A stretch of 64,000 bases of DNA, taken from assembly GCA_902790635.1 (NCBI GenBank), contig CADASN010000013.1, positions 94,408 to 158,407 of the forward strand, written 5' to 3'. The first letter of the stretch is position 1, and every line of letters begins with the position of its first letter. The notes beneath the pieces are model-generated. The model was not told the origin of the DNA, did no database searches, and saw only the letters and a program-made list of their open reading frames with translations. Shown piece after piece: positions 21,533-30,020 of the stretch. The stretch is from an uncultured Bacteroidia bacterium (GTDB lineage: Bacteria; Bacteroidota; Bacteroidia; Bacteroidales; UBA932). The translations under genes were made by a program, and so were the position numbers.

Positions 21533-21563
21533 CAAAAGTACGGCCTTGCCTGCTTTTTTGCAA
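21533..21563 (-). promoter_or_regulatory. Promoter of the acyl-CoA synthetase gene
   Basis: On the minus strand TTG (21561-21563) and TACTTTTG (21533-21540) are separated by 20 nt, the Bacteroidota -33/-7 arrangement. It lies 35 nt upstream of the ATG, in the gap to the divergent HAD gene. Confidence 0.65.
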
Positions 21564-21631
21564 TCCCGCGCGTGCGTATGTGGCGAATTATTCCGATATT
21601 TGGGGCGAAATCTCTTTATACGTGGTGAGTC

Positions 21632-22468
21632 ATGAAGCAAAAGAAACCGATCGTCGCGCTGATTTACGATTATGACGGGACCCTCTCGCCGGGCAACATG
21701 CAGGAATTCGGCTTCATCCAGGCCGTCGGCAAGACCGCCGACGAGTTCTGGCGGATGAGCGACAGCATCGCCATCGGCCAGGATGCGACCAATGTCCTCT
21801 CCTATATGAAACTGATGTTCGACGAAGCGCGCCGCAACGGGATCAAACTCCGCCGCGAGGACTTCGAGCGCTTCGGACAGAACATCGAGCTGTTCGCAGG
21901 CGTGCGCGAGTGGTTCGGCCTGATCAACCGCTACGGTGAAAGCCACGGCGTGAAGGTGGAGCACTACATCAACTCTTCCGGACTCAAGGAGATCATCGAG
22001 GGGAGCCCGATCGCCCGGGAATTCAAGCATGTCTTCGCTGGGGCCTTTATCTATGACGAGAACGGCGAGGCGGTGTGGCCGGGCGTCGCCGTGGACTACA
22101 CGGCCAAGACCCAGTTCCTCTTCAAGATCAGCAAGGGCATCTTCAGCGCCCGGGACAACAAGCAGGTCAACGAATCCATGGCCGAGGACAAGAAACGCAT
22201 CCCGTTCTCGCAGATGATCTATTTCGGTGACGGCGACACGGATGTGCCCTGCATGAAGATCGTGGGCATGTTCGGCGGCCACTCGATTGCCGTATTCGAT
22301 CCGGACAACGAGCGCAAGCGGGCCACGGCCGCGAAACTCAAGCGCCAGGGCCGCGTGACCTTCGCCGTCCCGGCGGTTTACACGGCGGAGAGCCCCGCCT
22401 ACCGCGTCGTTACGGCCATCATCGACAAAATCAAAGCCGACTGGGAACTCAGCCGGCTCTCGAAATAA
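21632..22468 (+). CDS. HAD-superfamily phosphatase
   Basis: This 278-residue cytoplasmic protein has HAD motif I at the N-terminus (YDYDGTL, nucleophile Asp and acid/base Asp) and motif IV near the C-terminus (FGDGDTDVPCMK). A long insertion between them forms the cap. The substrate is unknown; the PSP-like ending GDGDTDVP suggests a small phosphorylated metabolite. It is divergent from the acyl-CoA synthetase and stands alone. Confidence 0.85.
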   Translation: MKQKKPIVALIYDYDGTLSPGNMQEFGFIQAVGKTADEFWRMSDSIAIGQDATNVLSYMKLMFDEARRNGIKLRREDFERFGQNIELFAGVREWFGLINRYGESHGVKVEHYINSSGLKEIIEGSPIAREFKHVFAGAFIYDENGEAVWPGVAVDYTAKTQFLFKISKGIFSARDNKQVNESMAEDKKRIPFSQMIYFGDGDTDVPCMKIVGMFGGHSIAVFDPDNERKRATAAKLKRQGRVTFAVPAVYTAESPAYRVVTAIIDKIKADWELSRLSK

Positions 22469-22479
22469 TCCGCCCCGTT

Positions 22480-22537
22480 GCCTCGAAACTCGAGGCGAAG
22501 CGCCGCGGGGGGTCCGGGGGGAACGCCCCCCCCGGTG
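22480..22537. repeat. GC-rich palindromic element, copy 1
   Basis: Between the convergent HAD and GH97 genes there is a 7-bp hairpin (22480-22486 with 22490-22496) and then a G/C tract with the core GGGGGGAACGCCCCCC at 22516-22531. The same 16-bp core with matching flanks recurs at 44192-44207. This is a dispersed REP-like repeat that may also act as a terminator. Confidence 0.7.
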
Positions 22538-22552
22538 GAAAGGCTCAAGCGG

Positions 22553-24553
22553 TTACAGCCTCGTGAACTTCGCGGTCCAGCCGCCACCCGGAGCCATCTT
22601 GACCGTCAGTGTGTGCTGCGCACCGCTGACGGTCATGTCTTGTATCTCACGGACATAGTCGCGGGCGTTGCGGTCGGCGTTGATGCCGTCGCGGAAGATC
22701 TCGAGGCGGTAGCGCCCATCCGGGAGGAAACGGGACAGGTCCAGCGTCAGTTCGCGCGCATCCCAGTCCGTCATGGCGCCGACATACCAGTCGCCCCCCT
22801 TGCGGCGGGCAATGGCGGCATAGTCCCCAACCTGGCCGGCAAGGGCCACCGTCTCGTCCCAGACGGTCGGTACGGAGGCCATCCACTTCAGGCATTCCGG
22901 CTCAGCGAGGTAGTTGGTCGGAGCGTCGCAGAGCATCGTCAGCGGGGCCTCGAAGATGACGTATTCGGCCAGCTGGCGGCAGCGGGTGCCCTGGCTCATC
23001 GGCTCGGTGTTGACGGGCCGGTAGCTGCGGCGGGTGGCGTTGCGCATGGCGCCCTGGGTATAATCAAGCGGGCCCGCGAACATGCGGATGAAGGGGATCT
23101 GCACGTCGTAGGTGACCTGGTCCACGGTGGGCTGCGCCCATTTCATCTGCTCCAGGCCGGCCACGCCTTCATGGTTGATGACGTTGGGGTAGGGGCGCTG
23201 CAGCCCGCAGGGCTTGAACGCGCCGTGGAAGTCCACGAGCAGGTGATAGCGGGCGGCGGTCTCGGCCACCTGGGTATAGAAGTCCACCATCAGCTGGTCG
23301 TCGCGGTTCATGAAGTCGATCTTGAAGCCCTTCACGCCCATCTGGGAATAATGGCGGCAGATGCCTTCGATGTCGCGCTGCATGGACCAGTAGCCGGCCC
23401 AGAGGATGATGCCGACCCCCTTGGCGTTGGCGTGGTCCACGATGGCCTTCATGTCGATCTCGGGGACGATCTTGAACAGGTCGGCCTGCCGGAGGACGGC
23501 CCAGCCCTCGTCCAGGATGACGTATTCGATGCCGTTCGCGGCTGCGAAGTCGATGTAGTATTTGTAGGTCTCGGTGTTGATGCCGGCACGGAAGGGCACG
23601 CCGCGGATATTCCAGTCATTCCACCAGTCCCACGCGACCTTGCCGGGTTTGACCCAGCTCCAGTCCGTGTCGGCCGCAGGCCGGCTCAGGACATAGACCA
23701 GGTCGCTGTCCAGCAGCTGGCGGTCCTCCGACGCCACGGCGACGATGCGCCAGGGCAAGGATGCGCCCGCGGGCTGCTTCGCGATGTAGTCCTCGGTGGT
23801 GCGCACGATACCCTGCAGGTTGTTGTAGCCGTCCTGCTCGATCAGCTTGGGGTAGGGGGCGAAAAGACCGCCCAGGGCCGTGCCGCCCAGGTGCTTCAGG
23901 TACATGCCCGGATAGTCCAGCAGGTCGGATTCGGTGATGTTGATCCGCCGGCCGTCCGCCATCCGGAAGGAGACGGGCAGGAAGGCTTTCTGGGCCTCCT
24001 TCCAGGCGCTCAGGGGATGGATGTCATAGTAGGCCTCGAAGCCGTTGAGGAAGGGATCCCGCGGGGAGTCGGGCTTGACATAGGGAACGGTGGCTTCCAC
24101 GTCCTCCGCGAAGCGGAATTCGGCCTGCTCGTCCCGGACGATGAAAGCTTTCTTCGCGCGGGATACAAAGCGCCAGGCGATGCCCGCGTCATAGGCGCGC
24201 AGCACCAGGTCGAAGGTCTTGTAGCGGAGGGTCAGTTCGTTGAAATGGTCCCGCACGCTCGAACGCTTATAGACCGCCGCAGAGAAATGCTCGTCCACGG
24301 ATCGGCGGAGTGCCTTCTCGAAGCGGACGCTGCCGTCATAGGCGGTGCCGTCGTCCAGGCTGACGGAGAGGGCGGAGGGCGCGAGGACGGGGGTGTCCCC
24401 GCAGCGGAGCGTGTAGCGGATCTGCGGACCGGCATCTACGCCGAGGACCAGCCGTCCGTCGGGGGAGCTGAGTTCGAAATGGCGGGGGGCTGCCGCAAGG
24501 CAGAGAGGCAACAGCAGGAGTGCTGGAAGAAGGGAAATCAGTCGCTTGTTCAT
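22553..24553 (-). CDS. Glycoside hydrolase family 97 (SusB-like alpha-glycosidase)
   Basis: This 666-residue protein starts with a Sec signal peptide (MNKRLISLLPALLLLPLCLA), so it is exported, probably to the periplasm. The central (beta/alpha)8 barrel has the GH97 pattern WDWWNDWNIRG, YVILDEGW and GFKIDFMNRDDQ. GH97 enzymes hydrolyse alpha-glucosides or alpha-galactosides. The FMNRDDQ strand suggests the retaining (alpha-galactosidase-like) group, but this is not certain. The start was chosen at the signal peptide; an upstream in-frame ATG at 24631 gives an implausible N-terminus. No susC/susD pair is nearby. Confidence 0.92.
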   Translation of the reverse strand: MNKRLISLLPALLLLPLCLAAAPRHFELSSPDGRLVLGVDAGPQIRYTLRCGDTPVLAPSALSVSLDDGTAYDGSVRFEKALRRSVDEHFSAAVYKRSSVRDHFNELTLRYKTFDLVLRAYDAGIAWRFVSRAKKAFIVRDEQAEFRFAEDVEATVPYVKPDSPRDPFLNGFEAYYDIHPLSAWKEAQKAFLPVSFRMADGRRINITESDLLDYPGMYLKHLGGTALGGLFAPYPKLIEQDGYNNLQGIVRTTEDYIAKQPAGASLPWRIVAVASEDRQLLDSDLVYVLSRPAADTDWSWVKPGKVAWDWWNDWNIRGVPFRAGINTETYKYYIDFAAANGIEYVILDEGWAVLRQADLFKIVPEIDMKAIVDHANAKGVGIILWAGYWSMQRDIEGICRHYSQMGVKGFKIDFMNRDDQLMVDFYTQVAETAARYHLLVDFHGAFKPCGLQRPYPNVINHEGVAGLEQMKWAQPTVDQVTYDVQIPFIRMFAGPLDYTQGAMRNATRRSYRPVNTEPMSQGTRCRQLAEYVIFEAPLTMLCDAPTNYLAEPECLKWMASVPTVWDETVALAGQVGDYAAIARRKGGDWYVGAMTDWDARELTLDLSRFLPDGRYRLEIFRDGINADRNARDYVREIQDMTVSGAQHTLTVKMAPGGGWTAKFTRL

Positions 24554-24575
24554 GGGGAGACTTCGTTGTGTAGGG

Positions 24576-24603
24576 TAAAGATAACAAGATTTTTGTATAT
24601 TTG
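24576..24603. promoter_or_regulatory. Divergent -7 boxes for GH97 and rubredoxin
   Basis: On the minus strand TATCTTTA (24576-24583) is a near-consensus -7 box 22 nt before the GH97 ATG. On the plus strand TATATTTG (24596-24603) is a consensus -7 box 47 nt before the rubredoxin ATG. Neither has a clear -33 element. Confidence 0.45.
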
Positions 24604-24650
24604 TAAGAATTACAACAACATTGTAAAGCAAGATTCAAACCCAACCAACC

Positions 24651-24809
24651 ATGAGTAAGTATGTTTGCAACGTCTGCGGGTACGAGTACGATCCCGCGAC
24701 AGGTGATCCGGACAACGGCATCGCTCCCGGTACGGCTTTCGAGGACCTTCCCGCAGATTGGGTATGCCCCCTGTGCGGTGTAGGAAAGGATGATTTCAGC
24801 GAAGCTTAA
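24651..24809 (+). CDS. Rubredoxin
   Basis: This 52-residue protein has the two iron-binding pairs [11 protein letters not shown] and CPLCG, with [18 protein letters not shown] between them, the full rubredoxin fold. It is a one-electron carrier of the cytoplasm with a single Fe(Cys)4 site, typical of anaerobes. The ATG follows a -7 box, and the stop is 3 nt before the next gene, with which it is probably co-transcribed. The partner reductase is not in the window. Confidence 0.96.
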   Translation: MSKYVCNVCGYEYDPATGDPDNGIAPGTAFEDLPADWVCPLCGVGKDDFSEA

Positions 24810-24812
24810 GCG

Positions 24813-27245
24813 ATGAGGCGCCTGTTGACCCTGCTGCTCGTATGCTGCACGACTGCGGCATTCGGGCAGTACAAGCCGTATATGGCGAGTACGGACCCTG
24901 TCGGGGATTCGATTTCCTTTGCCCGGGTGCGTGCCCGGATGGACTCCATCCGCCAGTACCGCCCGACCGTTGCACTGGTGCTCGGCGGTGGTGGCGCCCG
25001 GGGCATGGCCCATCTGGGTGTCCTGCGCTACATGGAAGAACTGGGCATCCCGGTGGACCTGGTCGGCGGTACCAGCATGGGCGGCCTGATCGCGGGCCTG
25101 TACTCCTTCGGCTACGGCCAGGAGTACCTGGATTCACTGGTCCGCTCCATCGACTGGGGCGTGATGATGTCCGACCGCGTCCCGGATTCGTTCCAGACCT
25201 ACCGCGTCCGGAAGAACAAGGAGCGCTTCGTGATCAACGTCCCCTTCCACTACGACCACAACGAGGCGGAAGAGCGGATCCGCAAGCAGATGGAGATCAT
25301 CAACAAGTCCTATGACAAGATGAACACGCGTACGTCCGACATGGCGCAGGAGTCCATCAACAAGATCGGTCTCGGCTTGCCGGACGGCTTCCTCTTCGGC
25401 TTCAATGTCCGCAATACGCTGTCTTCCGTGTCCGTCGGCTACCAGGATTCGCTGGCCTTCGACCAGCTGCCGATCCCGTTCTACTGCGTGGCCTCGGAGA
25501 TGGTCTCGATGAAGGAAAAGAACTGGACTTCCGGCCGCGTGGTGGACGCCATGCGCTCGACCATGGCGATCCCGCTGTATTTCAGGCCGGTACGTATCCG
25601 CGATGAAGTGCTCGTGGACGGCGGCACGCGCAACAATTTCCCGGCGGATATCGCCAAGGCCATGGGCGCCGATATCATCATCGGCTCGGAGATGCCGGTC
25701 CCCAGGGATCTTACGGACATGAACTCGCTGGCCAACCTGGCCATGCAGAACATCACGATGATGTCCTTCGAGTCCGCCGAATCCAACCGCAAGCTCACCG
25801 ACATCCTGCTCCAGCATACGCTGGAAGGCTACAACATGCTCTCTTTCGACAAGGAGAGCGTGGCGGACATCATCCAGCAGGGTTATGACAAGGCCGTCGA
25901 GAACAAGGAGGCCTTCGAGGAGATCGCCCGGCGGGTGGGTGCCCCGGTGAAGCAGACCCTGGCCCATCATTCCGCGACCGACATTTCCAACCGGGATGTG
26001 CTGGTCGGAGACATCCGCATCGACGGCGTCACCGAGAAGGAGCAGGCCTATCTGCTGAACCCGCGCTCCCTGCAGAAGGACAAGATGTATTGCCGGGATG
26101 AGATCGAGGACATCATCGAGACGATCTACGGGACCCGTGCCTTCGAGTCGGTGACTTACCGGCTGGAGGGGACGGAAGAGCCTTATACCCTGGTATTTGA
26201 ATGCCAGCGCGGACAGGTCAACGAGCTGGGTGCCGGCATCCATATCGACAACGATGAAGTGGTGTATGCGTCCTTCCGCCTGGGCCTCGGCACCCGCCGC
26301 CTGAGCGGCGTGCGTTTCGTCACGGAGGGCAAACTCGGCAATGCCGCATCCATCTCCCTGGACCTGTCGTACAAGCCGCTGAAACGCCTGCCGACCATCG
26401 GTCTCAAAGCCCAGACCGGTTACCTGAACATCATGTACACGGAGCTGCTGGAGGACGTGAAGATCAAGGCGGTCACCAGCCGCTTCGACGCATACCTGGA
26501 GGATAGTTACATGACGAAAGGCTCTTTCCGCCTCGGCCTCTCCTATGAGATGGAGCCCTTCGAGAATTATCTGGACCAGGCGTTGGCGTGGAAGGGCTTT
26601 GATTTCACGAGCCGCTGGTGGTCTGCGTTCGCGCAGTTCCGCTTCGACACCCTGGATGACGGCTATTTCCCGTCCCGCGGTTTCCTGATCGGGGCGAATG
26701 CCCGCTATGTCTTCGGCGGGTATTCGACCTACCTCGAGGACCCGGATATGGATCTCGGCCAGTCCCGGGAAGGTCCGGTAGCGCCTTATTATACGGGCAG
26801 CATGCAGATTACCGGCGCCATCCCGCTCGGACAGCGCCTGACCCTGCAGCCTGCCGGCTGGCTGGGCTGGGCTTCCAGGTATTCCGGCCAGATGCACCTG
26901 CTGCACTGCATGGGCGCGGGAGGCATCCAGGGCGGACGCTACCTGGAGAACCAGATTCCGTTCTTCGGATTCAGCACGAGCTTCCAGATGATGGAGGACC
27001 TGGTGCTGATGGAGCAGGTGGACCTGCGCTACCAGTTCAGCCATGTGAATTACGCCACCCTGCAGGCGGGATTCCTGCAGAACAGCGCGAGTTTCAAAGA
27101 CTTGTTTGAAGGCTATGGCTACACCCCGTGGGCCATCGGACTCGAGTACGGCCGCAAGACCATCGCCGGTCCTTTGCGCCTCGGCCTGCACTGGTGCAAC
27201 GAGACGGGCTTCGGATTGACGCTCGCTTTCGGTATGGTCTTCTGA
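24813..27245 (+). CDS. Patatin-like phospholipase with C-terminal outer-membrane beta-barrel (PlpD type)
   Basis: This 810-residue exported protein has a signal peptide (MRRLLTLLLVCCTTAAFGQ), then a patatin domain with the oxyanion loop GGGGARG, the nucleophile Ser in GTSMGG and the dyad Asp in DGGTRNNFP, about residues 50-330. A POTRA-like segment (near 395-465) and an Omp85-type beta-barrel follow to the end. PlpD-like proteins place a lipase domain in the periplasm or at the surface. Phospholipid hydrolysis is the expected activity; the physiological role is unknown. Confidence 0.9.
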   Translation: MRRLLTLLLVCCTTAAFGQYKPYMASTDPVGDSISFARVRARMDSIRQYRPTVALVLGGGGARGMAHLGVLRYMEELGIPVDLVGGTSMGGLIAGLYSFGYGQEYLDSLVRSIDWGVMMSDRVPDSFQTYRVRKNKERFVINVPFHYDHNEAEERIRKQMEIINKSYDKMNTRTSDMAQESINKIGLGLPDGFLFGFNVRNTLSSVSVGYQDSLAFDQLPIPFYCVASEMVSMKEKNWTSGRVVDAMRSTMAIPLYFRPVRIRDEVLVDGGTRNNFPADIAKAMGADIIIGSEMPVPRDLTDMNSLANLAMQNITMMSFESAESNRKLTDILLQHTLEGYNMLSFDKESVADIIQQGYDKAVENKEAFEEIARRVGAPVKQTLAHHSATDISNRDVLVGDIRIDGVTEKEQAYLLNPRSLQKDKMYCRDEIEDIIETIYGTRAFESVTYRLEGTEEPYTLVFECQRGQVNELGAGIHIDNDEVVYASFRLGLGTRRLSGVRFVTEGKLGNAASISLDLSYKPLKRLPTIGLKAQTGYLNIMYTELLEDVKIKAVTSRFDAYLEDSYMTKGSFRLGLSYEMEPFENYLDQALAWKGFDFTSRWWSAFAQFRFDTLDDGYFPSRGFLIGANARYVFGGYSTYLEDPDMDLGQSREGPVAPYYTGSMQITGAIPLGQRLTLQPAGWLGWASRYSGQMHLLHCMGAGGIQGGRYLENQIPFFGFSTSFQMMEDLVLMEQVDLRYQFSHVNYATLQAGFLQNSASFKDLFEGYGYTPWAIGLEYGRKTIAGPLRLGLHWCNETGFGLTLAFGMVF

Positions 27246-27261
27246 TACCCGCTCCCTGAGA

Positions 27262-27297
27262 CAAACGACCCCGGAACCAGCGTTCCGGGGTCGTTTG
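27262..27297. terminator. Bidirectional terminator between the patatin gene and the lipoprotein gene
   Basis: Exact 16-bp arms 27262-27277 and 27282-27297 with loop CAGC. The GC-rich core is flanked by AAAC/GTTT at the foot, in a 54-nt gap between converging genes. Confidence 0.85.
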
Positions 27298-27299
27298 GT

Positions 27300-28067
27300 T
27301 TATTTCCTGAGGTAGGGTTTGAGATTGTCCCAGGTGACGCAGACCTGGATGGGGCCCATGGCGTAGGGGGCGATCTCGTAGGGGTTGAAGACCCAGGTCA
27401 CCCCCGTCTCGTCCACGTAGAAGTTGCCGTTGGGGGCGGGCTCTTCGTAGATGGCATCGTAGTCTTCCTCATCGAGACCGTCGTACAGGGACTCGCCGAG
27501 CAGCACCGCGAGGTCTTCCTCGCAGTCATCGGTGAAGAGGTCCTGCTCCGTGACCACCTCGCCGGTCTTCAAGTCAAAGACCGTGTAGGTCTCCCCGTAC
27601 ATGCCGTGCGCCCCGCCGGTATAGTCGGAGCTGCTCATGCAGTAGCTGACCAGGCTCCGGGAAGGGCAGGAAGCTTCGAAGCTGCCGGAGATGTCAGACG
27701 ACCAGTTGAACATCCAGCTGGCTTCCTCGTCGTAGTCGGAGAGGAAGTCTTCGATGTCGGACTGGTAGCCCTCGACACAGTTCCGGGCCCAGCGGGCGCA
27801 GGCTTCCGGCATGTCGGTGCCGGTCTCTTCTTCGTCGTAGAAGATATTCTTGCGGATGATGTAGTTGTTGATCTTGTCCTTCACATCATCCGATACACCG
27901 CCGGTGACGTATTCGACGTCGTAGCTGTAGGACATGCCCACTTCGGAGCCTTCCATCAGGGGCTGGTTCCCTTCGTCGGAGACGCGGGCAGTCTTCAGTT
28001 CGTGCGTACAGCCTGCCAGGAGCAGAAGTGCGGCCGCAGCCGCGGAGATAATGCGTAACGCTTTCAT
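27300..28067 (-). CDS. DUF3298-type lipoprotein
   Basis: The 255-residue protein starts with a lipoprotein signal (LLLLAGC, acylated Cys near residue 20). The body is acidic. The C-terminal half has the SDYTGGAHGMYG segment followed by FDLKTGEVVTEQDLF, typical of the DUF3298/RsiV-like family. Family members are envelope proteins of unclear enzymatic function. It overlaps the aldo/keto reductase gene by 4 nt (ATGA), so it is its operon partner. Confidence 0.75.
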   Translation of the reverse strand: MKALRIISAAAAALLLLAGCTHELKTARVSDEGNQPLMEGSEVGMSYSYDVEYVTGGVSDDVKDKINNYIIRKNIFYDEEETGTDMPEACARWARNCVEGYQSDIEDFLSDYDEEASWMFNWSSDISGSFEASCPSRSLVSYCMSSSDYTGGAHGMYGETYTVFDLKTGEVVTEQDLFTDDCEEDLAVLLGESLYDGLDEEDYDAIYEEPAPNGNFYVDETGVTWVFNPYEIAPYAMGPIQVCVTWDNLKPYLRK

Positions 28068-29269
28068 TTCTGTGTATTTTGAGTTTTGATCTTGCGCAGC
28101 ATGAATTTCCGGAAGAAATAGGCTCCGATCCGGTAGGGGAGGGGCCGGAGCGCCCGGTCAGCTTCTTTGAGCTTCTGCCGGATCGGGATCTCCTGCGGGC
28201 AGTGGAGCTCGCACTTGCCGCATTCGATGCATTGGGAGGCGAAGGCCGGCTCGGCCGTGAGCGCGACCGTCTGCATGAACTGGTTGCGTCCCGAGGCCTT
28301 GGATTCGGTGTACATCGTATTGTAGCAGGCGAAGATGCCCGGGATGTCCACGCCCTTGGGGCAGGGCATGCAGTAACGGCAGCTGGTGCAGGGTACCTTC
28401 TCCTTCTCACGGATGATCTGCCGGACCTGGTCCAGCAATGTCTCCTCCGCGGCGGTGAATTCCCCGGGGCAGGCGTCGGAAGCCGTGCGGACGTTCTCCT
28501 CCACCATCTCCAGGGAGTTCATGCCGGAGAGCACGACCGTGACCTCCGGCTGGTTCCACAGCCAGCGCAGGCCCCATTCGGCCGGGCTCCAGCCCCGCGG
28601 GTCGCGGGCGATGAGCCTTTTCGCCTGCTCGGGCAGGCGGCCCACCAGCTTGCCGCCGCGCAGCGGCTCCATGATGACCACCGGGATGCCCCGGGCGGCA
28701 GCGGCCTTCAGCCCGGTCACGCCGGCCTGGGAATGCTCGTCCACGTAGTTGTACTGGATCTGGCAGAAGTCCCAGTCGTAGTCGGCGAGGATCTTGAGGA
28801 AATTGTCGGAGTTGCCGTGGTAGGAGAAACCGATGTTGCGGATGGAGCCGTCCTGCTTCTTTTCTGCGATCCAGTCCAGGATGCCGGCGGACTTGAGCCG
28901 CAGCCATTGCTGGATGTCCGTCAGGTGGTGCATCAGATAGTAATCGACGCGGTCCGTGCGCAGGCGGGCGAGTTCTTCTTCGAAGTATCTGTCGAGCGAC
29001 GCGCGGTTCTTGATCAGGTACTGCGGGAGCTTGGTGGCGATGCGGATGCTGTCGCGGATGCCGTTGCGCTCCACGATCTCCCCGAGCGCCGCCTCGCTGC
29101 CGGGATAGATGTAGGCGGTGTCGAAGTAGTTGACGCCCGCCCGGTAGGCGGCCATCAGCTCCTGCTCCGTCTTGTCGATGTCGATCCCGGTGCCCGTCCG
29201 GCTGAAACGCATGCATCCGTAGCCCAGGATGGACAGCTTGTCACCGTATTTGTCAGTCCGATATTGCAT
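28064..29269 (-). CDS. Aldo/keto reductase with C-terminal 2x[4Fe-4S] ferredoxin domain
   Basis: This 401-residue protein starts as an aldo/keto reductase barrel (LGYGCMRFSRTG; FDTAYIYPGSE with the conserved Asp/Tyr; the catalytic Lys in TKLPQ; and YYLMHH). From about residue 290 it has two ferredoxin-type clusters: CTSCRYCMPCPKGV and CIECGKCELHCP. Such fusions are common in anaerobes, and the substrate is unknown. I chose ATG 29269 (MQYRTDKYG); an ATG three codons upstream is possible. Confidence 0.9.
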   Translation of the reverse strand: MQYRTDKYGDKLSILGYGCMRFSRTGTGIDIDKTEQELMAAYRAGVNYFDTAYIYPGSEAALGEIVERNGIRDSIRIATKLPQYLIKNRASLDRYFEEELARLRTDRVDYYLMHHLTDIQQWLRLKSAGILDWIAEKKQDGSIRNIGFSYHGNSDNFLKILADYDWDFCQIQYNYVDEHSQAGVTGLKAAAARGIPVVIMEPLRGGKLVGRLPEQAKRLIARDPRGWSPAEWGLRWLWNQPEVTVVLSGMNSLEMVEENVRTASDACPGEFTAAEETLLDQVRQIIREKEKVPCTSCRYCMPCPKGVDIPGIFACYNTMYTESKASGRNQFMQTVALTAEPAFASQCIECGKCELHCPQEIPIRQKLKEADRALRPLPYRIGAYFFRKFMLRKIKTQNTQK

Positions 29270-29309
29270 AACGCACAAAGATAAGGCTTTTCGCCGGAAC
29301 TTGCTACAT

Positions 29310-29371
29310 CCCGGCCGATGAAAGACGCCTGTCTGCGCCTGCTGGAGGACCGGCTGGGAAGGCTGGGATAG
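29310..29371 (+). pseudogene. Remnant of a second hipT 3' end (direct repeat)
   Basis: These 62 bases match 30899-30960, the end of hipT, at 59 of 62 positions and still encode MKDACLRLLEDRLGRLG with the TAG stop. No gene precedes it in frame. It is the leftover of an earlier hipT copy or one arm of a direct repeat; together the copies bracket the whole hipBST operon. Confidence 0.85.
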
Positions 29372-29499
29372 GATACGATATGCCCGAATAAATTATACCC
29401 TTAAGATTATAATCTACACGCAGGCAATATAATTTATACCCCATATAGTATAATATCCAATATATTTGCTATATTTGTACCCGAATAGGTATAAATCAG
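29372..29499 (+). promoter_or_regulatory. AT-rich promoter/operator region of hipBST
   Basis: This stretch is strikingly AT-rich against its surroundings. Two overlapping -7 candidates TATATTTG lie at 29461-29468 and 29470-29477. Related boxes AATTATACCC (29391-29400), AATTTATACC (29431-29440) and the inverted GGTATAAAT (29488-29496) could be HipB operators, since HipB-type antitoxins bind short inverted repeats upstream of their own operon. CCCGAATA also occurs twice, next to the first and last boxes. Confidence 0.55.
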
Positions 29500-29700
29500 A
29501 TGACACTGTCAGCTCATATCAAGCAAAAACGGAAGAAATTCGGCCTCACGCAAGTAGAACTTGCCATTCGGGCCGGCGTCGGGCTTCGCTTTGTCCGGGA
29601 CATGGAGCAGGGCAAGAAAAGCCTTCGGATGGACAAGGTCAATGAGGTCCTGGCCCTCTTCGGGGAACATCTGGGACCGGTAAAGAATGAAGAAGCATGA
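29500..29700 (+). CDS. hipB: HipB-type HTH antitoxin
   Basis: This 66-residue protein is an XRE/Cro-type helix-turn-helix: KKFGLTQVELAIRAGVGLRFVRDMEQGK. HipB proteins dimerise, bind operators upstream of their operon and hold the HipA/HipT kinase. The gene overlaps the next by 4 nt (ATGA), giving fixed stoichiometry by coupling. Its position first in a three-gene operon matches hipBST. Confidence 0.88.
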   Translation: MTLSAHIKQKRKKFGLTQVELAIRAGVGLRFVRDMEQGKKSLRMDKVNEVLALFGEHLGPVKNEEA

Positions 29701-30020
29701 AACAGGCCGATATCTATATCCAGGACATTTTCTGCGGCATTCTCACGGAGGACGAAGAAGGGTATCACTTCTCCTATGACCGGGAATACTTTGACCGGCC
29801 GGATGCCGTGCCGCTATCCCCCACGATGCCTTTAACCACCGCACCTTATGAGAAGGAAATGATGTTTCCTGTTTTTGACGGCCTGATCCCGGAAGGTTGG
29901 CTGCTGGACATCGCCTCCTCTTCCTGGAAGATCGACCCCCGGGACCGGATGTCCCTGCTCATTGCCTGCTGCAAAGACTGTATCGGCAACATAAGTGTAA
30001 TGCCCCGTCACCATGAGTAA
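29697..30020 (+). CDS. hipS: HipS: stand-alone HipA N-terminal subdomain
   Basis: The 107 residues match only the N-terminal domain of HipA (Y..DREYFDRPDAVPLSPTMP, then FPVFDGLIPEGWLLD, and CIGNISV at the end). The kinase core is encoded separately by the next gene. In the tripartite hipBST systems described in E. coli, the HipS subunit acts as the antitoxin against HipT. The gene overlaps both neighbours (4 and 8 nt). The split is not a frameshift artefact: each part has its own ATG, and the next begins with a new zinc-finger-like segment. Confidence 0.85.
   Translation: MKQADIYIQDIFCGILTEDEEGYHFSYDREYFDRPDAVPLSPTMPLTTAPYEKEMMFPVFDGLIPEGWLLDIASSSWKIDPRDRMSLLIACCKDCIGNISVMPRHHE

Noticed and set aside
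29697..30020. A single hipA gene broken by a frameshift
   Set aside because: Both parts have their own start codons and overlapping stop/start junctions, and the second part begins with a separate Cys/His segment, so the split matches hipBST.
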